From Pseudomonadota bacterium (GTDB lineage: Bacteria > Pseudomonadota > Gammaproteobacteria > Burkholderiales > JABEVD01), in contig JAJZTQ010000004.1 of the NCBI GenBank assembly GCA_021848825.1, positions 93,962 to 142,061 of the forward strand: a stretch of 48,100 nt of DNA. Direction: 5' to 3'. The translations under genes and the position numbers were made by a program. Shown one piece after another: positions 7,820 to 16,917 of this stretch; within the stretch, counting starts at the first letter, position 1, and every line of letters begins with the position of its first letter. The notes under the pieces were generated by a model. That model was not told the DNA's origin. It did no database searches and was given only the letters and a program-made list of their open reading frames with translations.

Positions 7820-9331
7820 ATGAAATCCGATTATCTGGAAAAAATTCTCACCGCAAGGGTTTACGATGTGGCGATAGAAAGCCCGCTTGACCTCGCGCCC
7901 AATCTTTCCTCGAGACTGAAAAACAGGCTGCTGATCAAGCGTGAGGACATGCAGCCCGTCTTTTCCTTCAAGCTGCGGGGTGCCTACAACAAGATGGTGA
8001 AGCTCCCGGCAAAGGCGCTGCAGAAGGGCGTCATCGCCGTTTCAGCGGGCAACCATGCGCAGGGTGTTGCGCTTGCGGCTCAAAAGCTCGGCATTCATGC
8101 TTCGATCGTGATGCCTGTGACGACCCCTGCCATCAAGGTCCAGGCGGTGGCCGCCCGCGGGGCGGAAGTCGTGCTTTGCGGCGACACCTACGACGAAGCC
8201 TACAGCCATTCCCTCAAGCTGGCAGAGGAAAGAGGGCTGACCATGGTTCATCCCTACGACGATCCCGATGTGATCGCAGGTCAGGGAACCATCGCCATGG
8301 AAATCCTGAGACAGCAGCCTCAGCCGATCCATGCCCTGTTCGTTCCGGTGGGCGGAGGGGGGCTGATCTCTGGCATCGCCGCCTATATCAAGCGCCTTTA
8401 TCCTGAAATCAGGATCATCGGCGTCGAGCCGGTGGACGCGGACGCGATGTATCGGTCGCTTGCGGCAGGCGAACGAGTCAGGCTGGAGCAGGTCGGGCTT
8501 TTTGCGGACGGGGTTGCCGTGAAGCTCGTGGGTGAGGAGACATTCAGGCTTTGCAGAGAATTCGTCGACGAGATCCTGCTCGTCAGCAATGACGAGATCT
8601 GTGCTGCGATCAAGGATGTATTCGAGGACACGAGATCCATCCTGGAACCTGCAGGAGCGCTTGCGATCGCAGGGGCGAAGAGCTATGTGGAGCGGGAAAA
8701 GATCGAGGGGAAGACGCTCGTCGCCATCGCGTCTGGCGCGAACATGAATTTCGACAGGCTGCGCTATGTCGCCGAACGCGCAGAACTGGGCGAAAAAAGG
8801 GAAGCGGTTCTGGCCGTGACGATTCCGGAGAAGCCCGGCAGCTTCAAGAAGTTCTGCGCCATCCTGGGGACAAGGAACATCACCGAATTCAATTACCGCT
8901 ATGCCGATCCGGCGGAAGCCCATGTTTTCGTGGGCATTCAGGTTCAGGGTCGAGACGAAACAGAAGCGCTGCTTCGCTCTCTTCAGGAAAACGGCTTGAA
9001 GACGCTCGATTTCACCGACAACGAGATGGGAAAGCTGCATGTTCGTCATATGGTGGGGGGGCATGCTCCCCAGGTGGATAACGAGATCATCTACCGTTTC
9101 GAATTTCCGGAGCGCCCCGGCGCCCTGATGCAGTTCCTGAACAGCATGAGCCACAACTGGAACATCAGCCTTTTCCATTATCGCAATCACGGTACGGATT
9201 ACGGCAGGGTGCTGATAGGCATGCAGGTTCCGAACGGGGAAATGGCTGAATTCAGCCGCTTTCTCGAGAATCTGGGCTACAGGTTCTGGCCTGAAACGGA
9301 CAATCCCGCATACAGGCTTTTTCTCGGATAG
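7820..9331 (+). CDS. ilvA: Biosynthetic threonine ammonia-lyase (threonine deaminase)
   Basis: 503 residues. The PLP lysine lies in SFKLRGAYNKM (about residues 49-59), the substrate loop is SAGNHAQGVA, and the PLP-phosphate glycine loop is VPVGGGGLISG. After residue 320 come two ACT-like regulatory domains, starting AVLAVTIPEKPGSFKKFC and YRFEFPERPGALMQFL, which is the isoleucine-feedback arrangement of the biosynthetic enzyme. It converts threonine to 2-oxobutanoate for isoleucine. The leader contains AT-rich sequence but no close ribosome site; AGGGAAA lies about 25 nt upstream. It is divergent from rpiA and separated by 112 nt from the next gene. Confidence 0.95.
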   Translation: MKSDYLEKILTARVYDVAIESPLDLAPNLSSRLKNRLLIKREDMQPVFSFKLRGAYNKMVKLPAKALQKGVIAVSAGNHAQGVALAAQKLGIHASIVMPVTTPAIKVQAVAARGAEVVLCGDTYDEAYSHSLKLAEERGLTMVHPYDDPDVIAGQGTIAMEILRQQPQPIHALFVPVGGGGLISGIAAYIKRLYPEIRIIGVEPVDADAMYRSLAAGERVRLEQVGLFADGVAVKLVGEETFRLCREFVDEILLVSNDEICAAIKDVFEDTRSILEPAGALAIAGAKSYVEREKIEGKTLVAIASGANMNFDRLRYVAERAELGEKREAVLAVTIPEKPGSFKKFCAILGTRNITEFNYRYADPAEAHVFVGIQVQGRDETEALLRSLQENGLKTLDFTDNEMGKLHVRHMVGGHAPQVDNEIIYRFEFPERPGALMQFLNSMSHNWNISLFHYRNHGTDYGRVLIGMQVPNGEMAEFSRFLENLGYRFWPETDNPAYRLFLG

Positions 9332-9443
9332 ATCCGTCTTCATGATCGCTCGCGATTGGATTTCATCGATGAATCTGTATTCAATCTGAAAATGCTTATA
9401 GAATGATGCCTGTTTCCAACAAAACAGCGACTTAAGGCAGGAT

Positions 9444-10778
9444 ATGAAGGAATCACTGTACGACGTGCTGGAAGTCAGCCGCACCGCCAGTCATGAAGTG
9501 ATCAGGGCCGCCTACAAAAGTCTTGTCCAGCGTTACCATCCGGACAAGAATCCGGACAACCCGGAAGCGGAAAGCCTGCTCAAGCTGATCAACAATGCCT
9601 ACGAAACGCTTTCCGATCCGGAGAGGCGCGCCTCCTACGATCTCTTGCTCACCCTGGAGGGAATGGCTGCCCCTGAAAGCGAAAAGAGAGAAGAGGAGAA
9701 GGCGTCAAAGCCCCAGGAGGATCATGAATTCGAGGAAAGATGGGATCTTTACCAGGCATTCATAGGCAGGAATCCCAGCCATTACCGTTCCTCTTTCAAG
9801 CGCTTCCACCATCAAGGCAAGACGTCGAGAACCTTCAACTGGTCTGCGCTCCTGGCCGGAGGCGCATGGGCTGCCTACAGGAAGCTCTACGGCCTTGCTT
9901 CGATTCATCTCTTTCTGCTCGCTTCCGGGGTCCTCGCCGCCAGACTTCTTGAAGGCCCGATCGGCCTTTCGGGATTCCTCCCATTCCTTGTCATGTCGAT
10001 ATGGCTTTCCCTGGAAGGGGATGCGCGCTATTACCTTCTGGCCTCGAAAAAGATAACGGAGATCGCAGACCAGGAAACCGACAATGCAGCGATATTCGGC
10101 AAGCTGCATTTGATCGGCGGGGTCAACATGCTCGCGCCTTTCATTTTCGCGGGACTGGCAGTGATCTTCCTGCTCGCTTCCAGGGGGATTTCCCCTCCCG
10201 CCAAACAGCCTGTCCCTCGGCCTGCGCTGGTCATACAGCCGCCGAAACCTGCAAAACCCGTTGCGATTGCCCCTCCTGTCGCCTCGCCTCCTGCCGTCTT
10301 GCCCATGCCGACCCTTCCTCCTCCCGAGCTTCCCGCGCCCAACCATGAGGAAAAACCGCAGCAAAAGGCATTGCCGAAACCTGAAAGGCATGTGGAAAAG
10401 CCGAAAAAGCAGGTCGAGAAGCCGAAAGAGGTCCGGAAACCGGTCGAGCCTGAATCTGTTCAGCCTGAACGTCCGGCGCCTCTCGTTCAGAAATATGCCG
10501 ATCTGGCGACAGCCGTATCGGCTGGAGACCGGACTGCAGTCCTGCAATTGATCAAGCAGGGGGAAGACGTCAATCTGGTGAGGAACAACCAGATTCCGCT
10601 GATCATCGCCGTCAAGAACGGCGACATCGAGATGGTCAGGCTTCTGCTTTCCCACGGGGCGGATGTGAATCAGACAGACAGCCAGGGCAATACGGCCATG
10701 ATTTATGCTAAAGTCAGAGCTGATGCCAAAATGATCGAGTTGCTGAAGCATGCGGGAGCGAAGAACCCTTTCAACTGA
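9444..10778 (+). CDS. Membrane DnaJ-domain protein with C-terminal ankyrin repeats
   Basis: 444 residues with a clear three-part layout. Residues 4-67 are a J domain with the HPD motif at 32-34 (RYHPDKNPDNPEA) that should stimulate an Hsp70 ATPase. Residues about 133-200 and 228-247 hold hydrophobic segments (FLPFLVMSIWLSL, APFIFAGLAVIFLLA). Residues about 250-345 are a Pro/Lys-rich linker, and residues about 348-440 carry ankyrin repeats (DIEMVRLLLSHGADVN). There is no G/F, zinc-finger or CTD region, so it is a class III J protein. An AAGGCAGGA ribosome site precedes the ATG. Its 3' end overlaps slt by 29 nt. Likely role: recruiting DnaK to a membrane-side partner bound by the ankyrin part; partner unknown. 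Confidence 0.88.
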   Translation: MKESLYDVLEVSRTASHEVIRAAYKSLVQRYHPDKNPDNPEAESLLKLINNAYETLSDPERRASYDLLLTLEGMAAPESEKREEEKASKPQEDHEFEERWDLYQAFIGRNPSHYRSSFKRFHHQGKTSRTFNWSALLAGGAWAAYRKLYGLASIHLFLLASGVLAARLLEGPIGLSGFLPFLVMSIWLSLEGDARYYLLASKKITEIADQETDNAAIFGKLHLIGGVNMLAPFIFAGLAVIFLLASRGISPPAKQPVPRPALVIQPPKPAKPVAIAPPVASPPAVLPMPTLPPPELPAPNHEEKPQQKALPKPERHVEKPKKQVEKPKEVRKPVEPESVQPERPAPLVQKYADLATAVSAGDRTAVLQLIKQGEDVNLVRNNQIPLIIAVKNGDIEMVRLLLSHGADVNQTDSQGNTAMIYAKVRADAKMIELLKHAGAKNPFN

Positions 10779-12681
10779 TTCCTGGAAAGCCGCGGTTTTC
10801 CTCGGGTTCTTCCTGCTGTTTCCCGGCCTGGCGCGGGCTGCCGATCTGGCCTATGATTTTTCTGCAGCCAAGGAAGCCTATGCAGAAGGGGACGCAGCCG
10901 CGCTCGCCCAATATTCGCGCAAATTGAAGGGAACGCCGCTCGAACCCTATGCCGATTTCTGGCGGCTGGGGATGAATCTGCAGGACAATGAGGCGGTCGA
11001 GGCCTTTCTCGACAAACACGAAGGCAGCCTGCTCGCCGAAAGCCTGCGCAAGGAATGGCTGAAGTCTGTTGCAAAATCCGGCGACTGGCAGACTTTCTAT
11101 GTTCAGTATCCGGAAGTCGTGAATCCCGACACCGAGCTCGTTTGCGATTGGATCCAGGCCAGAAAAAGTCTCGGGCAGAAGGATGCCATCGATGATGCCT
11201 TGCCCCTCTGGCCAACCCCGAAGGAGCGCCCGAAGAGCTGCGAGCCCCTTTTCGGGGCGCTGATGGACGACGGCTCCATCGCTGAAAAGGACGTCTGGGC
11301 GAGGATCAGGATGATCCTGGATTCGGGCGACATCACTCTTGCCAGAAAGATCAACCGCTTTCTGCCGGACGATCGGGCGATGAAGGAAAAGAGCCTGCTT
11401 TCGGCCTATGAAAATCCATATCGCTATCTGAAGCGGGAAAATCCCCCTCATTCCAGGGCGCAGAAGGAGATTGCGATCTTCGCGGTGACGAGAATCGCGC
11501 GGGCAGACCCGGTCGAGGCGAGAACATTCTGGTCGAATATCGAGAGCCGTTTCGACGAAGGCGACAGGAACTATGTGCAGGGAAAGATCGCATTCCAGGC
11601 GGCATTGAAGCATATGCCGGAAGCGATTCAATGGTTCAACAGTGCCGGAAAACTGGACGATGCGGAACTCGCATGGAAGGCGAGGGCGGCCCTGCGGGTG
11701 GGCGACTGGGCTGCCGTCTCATCCAGCATCGCATCGATGTCCGCAGACCAGCAAAATGGCGAGACCTGGCGCTACTGGAAGGCCCGCTCGCTGAAAGAAC
11801 AGGGGAAACTTCCGGAAGCGAACGCTATCCTCGCCGATCTCAGCCACCGGCGCGATTATTACGGGCAGCTTGCCCTCGATGAGCTCGGAACCGTTTTCAC
11901 GCTTCCGCCTGACGCCTACAAGGCGACCGATCCGGAAATAGAGGAAGTGAAGCATTCGCCAGGGATCGAGCGTTCGCTTCTGCTCTATTCCCTGGGATTG
12001 AGATTCGATGCGACAAGGGAATGGATTTGGGCGATCAGGGGATTCGACGACAAACAGCTTCTGGCCGCAGCAGAACTCGCGAAGCGCCGCGGCCTTTACG
12101 ACAGGGCGATCAATACCGCCGAAAAGACAGTGAAGCTTTACGATTTCGACCTTCGCTTTCTCGCCCCCTATCGGGACATCATGCATGAACAGACCGTTCA
12201 GCTCGGTCTGGACGAGGCATGGGTCTACGGATTGATCCGCCAGGAAAGCCGGTTCGTCACGGGAGCGAAGTCGGGAACGGGGGCATCCGGACTGATGCAG
12301 CTCATGCCGGCCACTGCGAGATGGGTCGCATCCAAGATGGGCCTCAGGAATTTCCGTCATGCCCTGGTCAACCAGATCGAAACCAACATCAGCCTCGGCA
12401 CCTATTACCTGAAGCATGTGCTCACTGTTCTCGACAATCAGCCTGTCCTGGCATCCGCTGCATACAATGCAGGGCCGAGCAAGGCAAGGCAATGGATAGG
12501 TCCTGCTCCCATGGAAGGGGCGATCTACATCGAAACCATCCCTTACGGGGAGACCCGGGATTACGTGAAGAAGGTGATGAGCAATACGGAATATTACGCC
12601 ACCGTTTTCGGTCAGGGATCGGCTTCGCTGAAGGACAGGCTCGGGGTGATAGGCAAGGTCAGCTACGGGAATGATCCCTGA
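10750..12681 (+). CDS. slt: Soluble lytic murein transglycosylase
   Basis: 643 residues, the normal Slt70 size. An N-terminal signal peptide ends at a GLARA|AD site (about residue 32), placing it in the periplasm. A long superhelical U-shaped region of alpha repeats precedes the catalytic SLT domain near residues 480-610, with the catalytic Glu in GLIRQESRF, then GLMQLMPATARWVA and AAYNAGPSKARQWIG. It cleaves peptidoglycan glycan strands, forming 1,6-anhydroMurNAc. The ATG at 10750 is favoured because it gives an intact signal peptide, though it sits 29 nt inside the DnaJ gene. The stop overlaps the cca start by one base (TGATG). Confidence 0.94.
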   Translation: MRERRTLSTDSWKAAVFLGFFLLFPGLARAADLAYDFSAAKEAYAEGDAAALAQYSRKLKGTPLEPYADFWRLGMNLQDNEAVEAFLDKHEGSLLAESLRKEWLKSVAKSGDWQTFYVQYPEVVNPDTELVCDWIQARKSLGQKDAIDDALPLWPTPKERPKSCEPLFGALMDDGSIAEKDVWARIRMILDSGDITLARKINRFLPDDRAMKEKSLLSAYENPYRYLKRENPPHSRAQKEIAIFAVTRIARADPVEARTFWSNIESRFDEGDRNYVQGKIAFQAALKHMPEAIQWFNSAGKLDDAELAWKARAALRVGDWAAVSSSIASMSADQQNGETWRYWKARSLKEQGKLPEANAILADLSHRRDYYGQLALDELGTVFTLPPDAYKATDPEIEEVKHSPGIERSLLLYSLGLRFDATREWIWAIRGFDDKQLLAAAELAKRRGLYDRAINTAEKTVKLYDFDLRFLAPYRDIMHEQTVQLGLDEAWVYGLIRQESRFVTGAKSGTGASGLMQLMPATARWVASKMGLRNFRHALVNQIETNISLGTYYLKHVLTVLDNQPVLASAAYNAGPSKARQWIGPAPMEGAIYIETIPYGETRDYVKKVMSNTEYYATVFGQGSASLKDRLGVIGKVSYGNDP

Positions 12682-13889
12682 TGGAGATCTATTCCGTCGG
12701 AGGGGCAGTCAGGGACGAGCTGCTCGGTCTTCCGGTCAAGGATCGCGATCATGTCGTGGTGGGCTCATCGCCCGAGGAAATGGAGAAGCTGGGTTTTCGT
12801 CCTGTCGGAAAGGATTTCCCGGTATTCCTTCATCCGGAGACGCATGAGGAATATGCCCTTGCCAGGACGGAGCGGAAGACTGCAAAGGGATACAGGGGAT
12901 TCGAAATCTATGCTTCTCCGGAGGTCACGCTTCAGGAGGATCTGGCGAGGCGTGACCTGACGATCAATGCCATAGCGAAGGACGGAAACGGCAAGATTAT
13001 CGATCCTTTCGGAGGCATTGCAGATCTCGAGGCGGGCATTCTCCGGCACATCAGCCCTGCCTTTCCGGAAGATCCGGTCAGGGTGCTCAGGGTTGCGCGC
13101 TTTTCTGCGCGCTTCGGTTTCCAAGTGGCGCCCGAGACGCTCGCCCTGATGAACGAGATGGTCCACAACGGCGAGATAGAAGCCCTCGTTCCGGAGCGGG
13201 TCTGGCAGGAAATTGCCAGAGGCCTGATGGAAAGAAAGCCTTCCCGGATGTTCTATGTGCTGAAGGAATGCGGCGCACTGGGGCGCATCCTGCCTGAAAT
13301 CGACGCGCTTTTCGGCGTTCCTCAGTCGCCTGTCCACCATCCGGAAGTCGATACTGGGCTGCATGTCATGCTGGTTCTGGATCATGCCGCATCAAACGAT
13401 CATTCCCTCGAAGTCCGCTTTTCCGCACTGATGCACGATCTCGGAAAAGGCACGACGCCCGTCGAGGAATGGCCTCACCATCCCGGTCACGAGGAGAGAG
13501 GAATCAGCCTCGTCAGGGATCTTTGCGAAAGAATCAGGGCGCCGAACGAATGCAGGGATCTCGCCCTCATCACAACCCGTTATCACGGCATGGCACACAA
13601 TGCCGAGAAGCTCGATCCCGAAGGGATTTTCGGTATGCTTCAGGGAACGGATGCGTTCAGGAAGCCTGAAAGGTTCGAGTCCTTCCTCCTTGCCTGCATT
13701 TCGGATTACAGGGGGCGGCCGGGCTATGGCGCATCCCCCTATCCCCAGGCGGACAGACTGAAAAAAGCGCTTGGCGCCGCCCTTTCCGTCGATGCCGGTC
13801 TCGTGGCGAAAAGCGCCGCGAATCCTGCCGAGATAAAGGAAAAGGTCGCGCGCGCAAGGATAGCTGCGATAGGGGGAATGAGTGAATAA
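12681..13889 (+). CDS. cca: tRNA nucleotidyltransferase (CCA-adding), HD-domain type
   Basis: 402 residues. The nucleotidyltransferase head shows YSVGGAVRDELLG, then VKDRDHVVVG with the metal-binding Asp pair, and RRDLTINAIA. Downstream are LRVARFSARFGF and an HD-type phosphohydrolase motif ALMHDLGKG, the arrangement of the multifunctional CCA protein with phosphodiesterase/phosphatase activity. It builds or repairs the 3' CCA end of tRNAs. The ATG shares a base with the slt stop, and the 3' end overlaps the ovoA GTG by 8 nt, so the genes are translationally coupled. slt-cca adjacency is common in betaproteobacteria. Confidence 0.95.
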   Translation: MEIYSVGGAVRDELLGLPVKDRDHVVVGSSPEEMEKLGFRPVGKDFPVFLHPETHEEYALARTERKTAKGYRGFEIYASPEVTLQEDLARRDLTINAIAKDGNGKIIDPFGGIADLEAGILRHISPAFPEDPVRVLRVARFSARFGFQVAPETLALMNEMVHNGEIEALVPERVWQEIARGLMERKPSRMFYVLKECGALGRILPEIDALFGVPQSPVHHPEVDTGLHVMLVLDHAASNDHSLEVRFSALMHDLGKGTTPVEEWPHHPGHEERGISLVRDLCERIRAPNECRDLALITTRYHGMAHNAEKLDPEGIFGMLQGTDAFRKPERFESFLLACISDYRGRPGYGASPYPQADRLKKALGAALSVDAGLVAKSAANPAEIKEKVARARIAAIGGMSE

Positions 13890-15945
13890 GCCGCCATTGC
13901 TGAATGGAGGAGACCCCGAATCGAAGCGCGAGGAGATCAGGCGCTATTTCCACGAAACGGCAGACTGCTACGAAAGCCTTTTCGAGATGCTTTCGGGCAG
14001 CGACGCCTATTACGTGAAGCCGATTTCATTGCGTCATCCGCTCATCTTCTATTACGGGCACACGGCCACATTCTTCGTCAACAAGCTTGTCCTGGCAGGA
14101 CTTGTCGAAAGAAGGATCAATCCCGAATTCGAGTCGATGTTCGCTGTCGGCGTGGACGAGATGAGCTGGGACGATCTAGACGAATCGAACTACGACTGGC
14201 CGGAAGTTTCGGCAGTGAGAAGCTACAGAAAGGAAACGAGGCGTCTCGTAGACGGCCTGATAGCGAAGCTTCCACTTGTCTTTCCCATAGACTGGGAAAG
14301 CCCCTGGTGGCCGATCCTGATGGGGATAGAGCATGAGCGCATCCATCTCGAGACTTCCTCGGTGCTGATCAGGCAGCACGATCTGAAGCATGTCAGGCCG
14401 ACAGAAAAATGGCAGCCATGCAGGAAAACGGGCGAAGCGCCAGAAAATGATCTCGTCGAAATCCCTGAAGGCAGGGTGGCGCTCGGAAAGAAGGACGACA
14501 CTTACGGATGGGACAACGAATACGGCAGGCATGAGGCGGACGTCCCTTCGTTCAGGGTCGGCCGCCATCTCGTGAGCAATCGCGAGTTCCTCGATTTCGT
14601 CAATTCGGGCGGCTATCGGGAGGAGGGATTCTGGGAAGAGGAAGGCCTTTCATGGAAGCAATACGCGGGGCCGGAATATCCGACATTCTGGGTGAAGGAA
14701 GGGCAAGGCTGGAAGCTGAGGCTGCTCGCGGAAGTGATCGATATGCCATGGGACTGGCCTGTCGAAGTCAACTATCACGAGGCCAAGGCATTCTGCAACT
14801 GGAAGCGGCAGGAAGGGCTCGCCTGCCGCCTTCCTACCGAGGACGAATGGTACCGCATCCAGGCGATCCACGAACCGGATGAAGCCAATCTCGGTCTCGA
14901 ACATCATGCCTCTTCCTGCCCCGTGAACGAATTCAGGCACGGCGAAATCTATGACGCGAAGGGGAACGTCTGGCAATGGACCGAGACGCCCATCTATCCT
15001 TTCGAGGGATTCAGGGTCCATCCCCTTTACGACGATTTCACCACCCCGACCTACGACGGGCGCCACAACCTGATGAAGGGAGGGTCATGGATATCGACTG
15101 GAAACGAATCGCTGCTGAGCGCACGCTACGCCTTCCGCCGGCATTTCTTCCAGCATGCGGGATTCCGCTATGTCGTATCCGATGAAGCTGTCGTCGCGCC
15201 TTCCTCCCGCTACGAGACAGACAAGCTCCTTTTCGAATATGCGGAATTCCACTACGGGGAAAGCCATTTCGGCGTTGCCAATTTCCCGGCTGCATTGTGC
15301 AAAATGGCAATCGACGCAATGAAGGGAAAGCCGATGAAAAAGGCGCTCGATCTCGGCTGCGCTGCAGGGCGTGCGACTTTCGAGCTGGCGCGCTTTTTCG
15401 ATTCGGTCGACGGCATCGATTTCTCAGCCCGCTTCATCGGGCTGGGCGCAAAGCTCGCTGAAGAAGGCCTGCTCAGATATGTCCTGTGCGAGGAAGGGGA
15501 GCTCGTTTCGTACAGGGAAAGGAAGCTTTCGGAGCTGGGTCTGAATGGGGAAAAGGTCGAATTCTGGCAGGGGGATGCCTGCAACCTGAAGCCGCATCTG
15601 AAGGACTACGACCTGATCCTTGCAGCCAACCTGATAGACCGGCTCTACAGCCCCCGCAAATTCCTCTCGAATATTCACGAGCGGATCAATCCCGGCGGCC
15701 TCCTCATGATCGCCTCGCCCTATACCTGGCTCGAAGAGCATACTCCCCGGGCGGAATGGATAGGCGGATACAAGCTTGACGGGGAGAATTTCACGACGCT
15801 GGACGGATTGAAGTCGATTCTCGAAGCGAATTTCATCCTGGTGGGCGAACCTTCTTCCGTGCCTTTCGTCATACGCGAAACGGCACGGAAATTCCAGCAC
15901 AGCTTCTCCGAAGTCACGATCTGGGAGAAACGGGCCCCGGGCTGA
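13882..15945 (+). CDS. ovoA: 5-histidylcysteine sulfoxide synthase / mercaptohistidine methyltransferase (ovothiol biosynthesis)
   Basis: 687 residues with three domains. An N-terminal DinB-like domain carries the iron motif HxxxHxE (H151, H155, E157 in EHERIHLETS) and a further His at 52 or 60. A central formylglycine-enzyme-like sulfatase-modifying fold (about 190-440) contains VEIPEGRVALGKKDD, YDAKGNVWQWTETP and LMKGGSW. A C-terminal SAM methyltransferase (about 470-687) shows ALDLGCAAGRATFELA. OvoA uses Fe(II) and O2 to join cysteine and histidine and then N-methylates the product toward ovothiol A. The start is GTG at 13882, with AGGGGGA 6 nt before it. No OvoB-type PLP lyase lies nearby. 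Confidence 0.93.
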   Translation: MNKPPLLNGGDPESKREEIRRYFHETADCYESLFEMLSGSDAYYVKPISLRHPLIFYYGHTATFFVNKLVLAGLVERRINPEFESMFAVGVDEMSWDDLDESNYDWPEVSAVRSYRKETRRLVDGLIAKLPLVFPIDWESPWWPILMGIEHERIHLETSSVLIRQHDLKHVRPTEKWQPCRKTGEAPENDLVEIPEGRVALGKKDDTYGWDNEYGRHEADVPSFRVGRHLVSNREFLDFVNSGGYREEGFWEEEGLSWKQYAGPEYPTFWVKEGQGWKLRLLAEVIDMPWDWPVEVNYHEAKAFCNWKRQEGLACRLPTEDEWYRIQAIHEPDEANLGLEHHASSCPVNEFRHGEIYDAKGNVWQWTETPIYPFEGFRVHPLYDDFTTPTYDGRHNLMKGGSWISTGNESLLSARYAFRRHFFQHAGFRYVVSDEAVVAPSSRYETDKLLFEYAEFHYGESHFGVANFPAALCKMAIDAMKGKPMKKALDLGCAAGRATFELARFFDSVDGIDFSARFIGLGAKLAEEGLLRYVLCEEGELVSYRERKLSELGLNGEKVEFWQGDACNLKPHLKDYDLILAANLIDRLYSPRKFLSNIHERINPGGLLMIASPYTWLEEHTPRAEWIGGYKLDGENFTTLDGLKSILEANFILVGEPSSVPFVIRETARKFQHSFSEVTIWEKRAPG

Positions 15946-16822
15946 ATTTGGAAGGCATCATCGCAATCGTCACGCTCGCCAGGACGATCAGTCCGCCCAA
16001 TGCCTGGGAGGCGGTAGGCAGGGCTCCGGTCACGCCGCCCAGGAGCATCGCGAAAACAGGGACCAGATTGAGGAAAAGAGAGGTCTTTCCCGCGCCGAGC
16101 TGTTTGATTCCCATTCCCCAGAAAAGATAGGCGAGCACGGTTCCTCCGACGGCCATGACGACCAGGGCGAGGGTTGCCCTGGTGCCGGGAAAGGACAGAT
16201 GCGAGCCGCTTGTGACAGCGGCGAAGAGCAGGATTACGGCGCCGGCCGTCATCATCAATGCCGTGTTCGCAGTCGGGGCGGCATTCGGCATATACCGGCG
16301 CGAAAACACGTTGAAGAGCGCCCATGTCAGGTTTGCGCCGAGCATCAGCATGTCGCCCTGCGCCACCCTGATCCCGGAAAGCCTGGAGAGATGGCCATGG
16401 GAAATCACGACCGCCACCCCGATCAGGGCAATGGGGAGGGCGATCAATTGGCGGGAGCTGACGCGCTCCCCTAGCAATGCCAGGCCGAGAAGCGTGGTCA
16501 GAAGGGGATTGGTCGCCATGATGAGCGCGCCGTTGTCGGCGGAAGTGGTTTCCATCGCGCGGAAGAAAAACAGGTTGAAGGCGGCGATGCCGATGAGGCC
16601 GAGAAGAAGGTAGGTGGCGGCGTGCCTTCTCGCGAGACTGAAAAGCTCATGGCCCTGGAAAAGGGCGAGCGAAAGCATCAGCGCGCCGCCGAGGACGAAC
16701 CTGAAGGCTGCTGCCCACAATGGTTGAATATCGGAAAGGACGGGTGCTGCCAGGACGAAATTTGCCCCCCAGAAGAAAGCCGATGTTGCGACAAGGAGAT
16801 AGACAGGGTTGACCGGCATCAT
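15914..16822 (-). CDS. DMT-family (EamA) exporter
   Basis: 302 residues with ten predicted hydrophobic helices in two five-helix EamA halves: the first starts YLLVATSAFFWGANFVLA, the second GDMLMLGANLTWALFNVFSRR. Typical internal motifs include RFVLGGALML and NPLLTTLLGLALLGE. Such proteins export amino acids or metabolites across the inner membrane; substrate cannot be read from sequence. The start (two ATGs, 16822 and 16819) follows AAAGGAAAC. It is divergent from a GcvA-like LysR regulator, its likely controller. Its 3' end overlaps the convergent ovoA end by 32 nt. Confidence 0.9.
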   Translation of the reverse strand: MMPVNPVYLLVATSAFFWGANFVLAAPVLSDIQPLWAAAFRFVLGGALMLSLALFQGHELFSLARRHAATYLLLGLIGIAAFNLFFFRAMETTSADNGALIMATNPLLTTLLGLALLGERVSSRQLIALPIALIGVAVVISHGHLSRLSGIRVAQGDMLMLGANLTWALFNVFSRRYMPNAAPTANTALMMTAGAVILLFAAVTSGSHLSFPGTRATLALVVMAVGGTVLAYLFWGMGIKQLGAGKTSLFLNLVPVFAMLLGGVTGALPTASQALGGLIVLASVTIAMMPSKFSPGPVSPRS

Positions 16823-16873
16823 GTTTCCTTTCAGAATGGCTTAACATACATGGATTCTATTTTCTTTTTTTGA

Positions 16874-16900
16874 TTGAAACAAACGAGATTTTTTTGAAAC
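16874..16900. promoter_or_regulatory. Paired TTGAAAC direct repeats in the eamA/lysR divergent region
   Basis: TTGAAAC occurs at 16874-16880 and again at 16894-16900, exactly 20 bp apart (two DNA turns), each followed by a CGAGATT stretch. The site lies in the AT-rich 95-bp gap between the divergent EamA exporter and LysR regulator, just ahead of the regulator start. A binding site for that LysR protein is inferred. Confidence 0.35.
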
Positions 16901-16917
16901 GAGATTAAGAAAAACTG

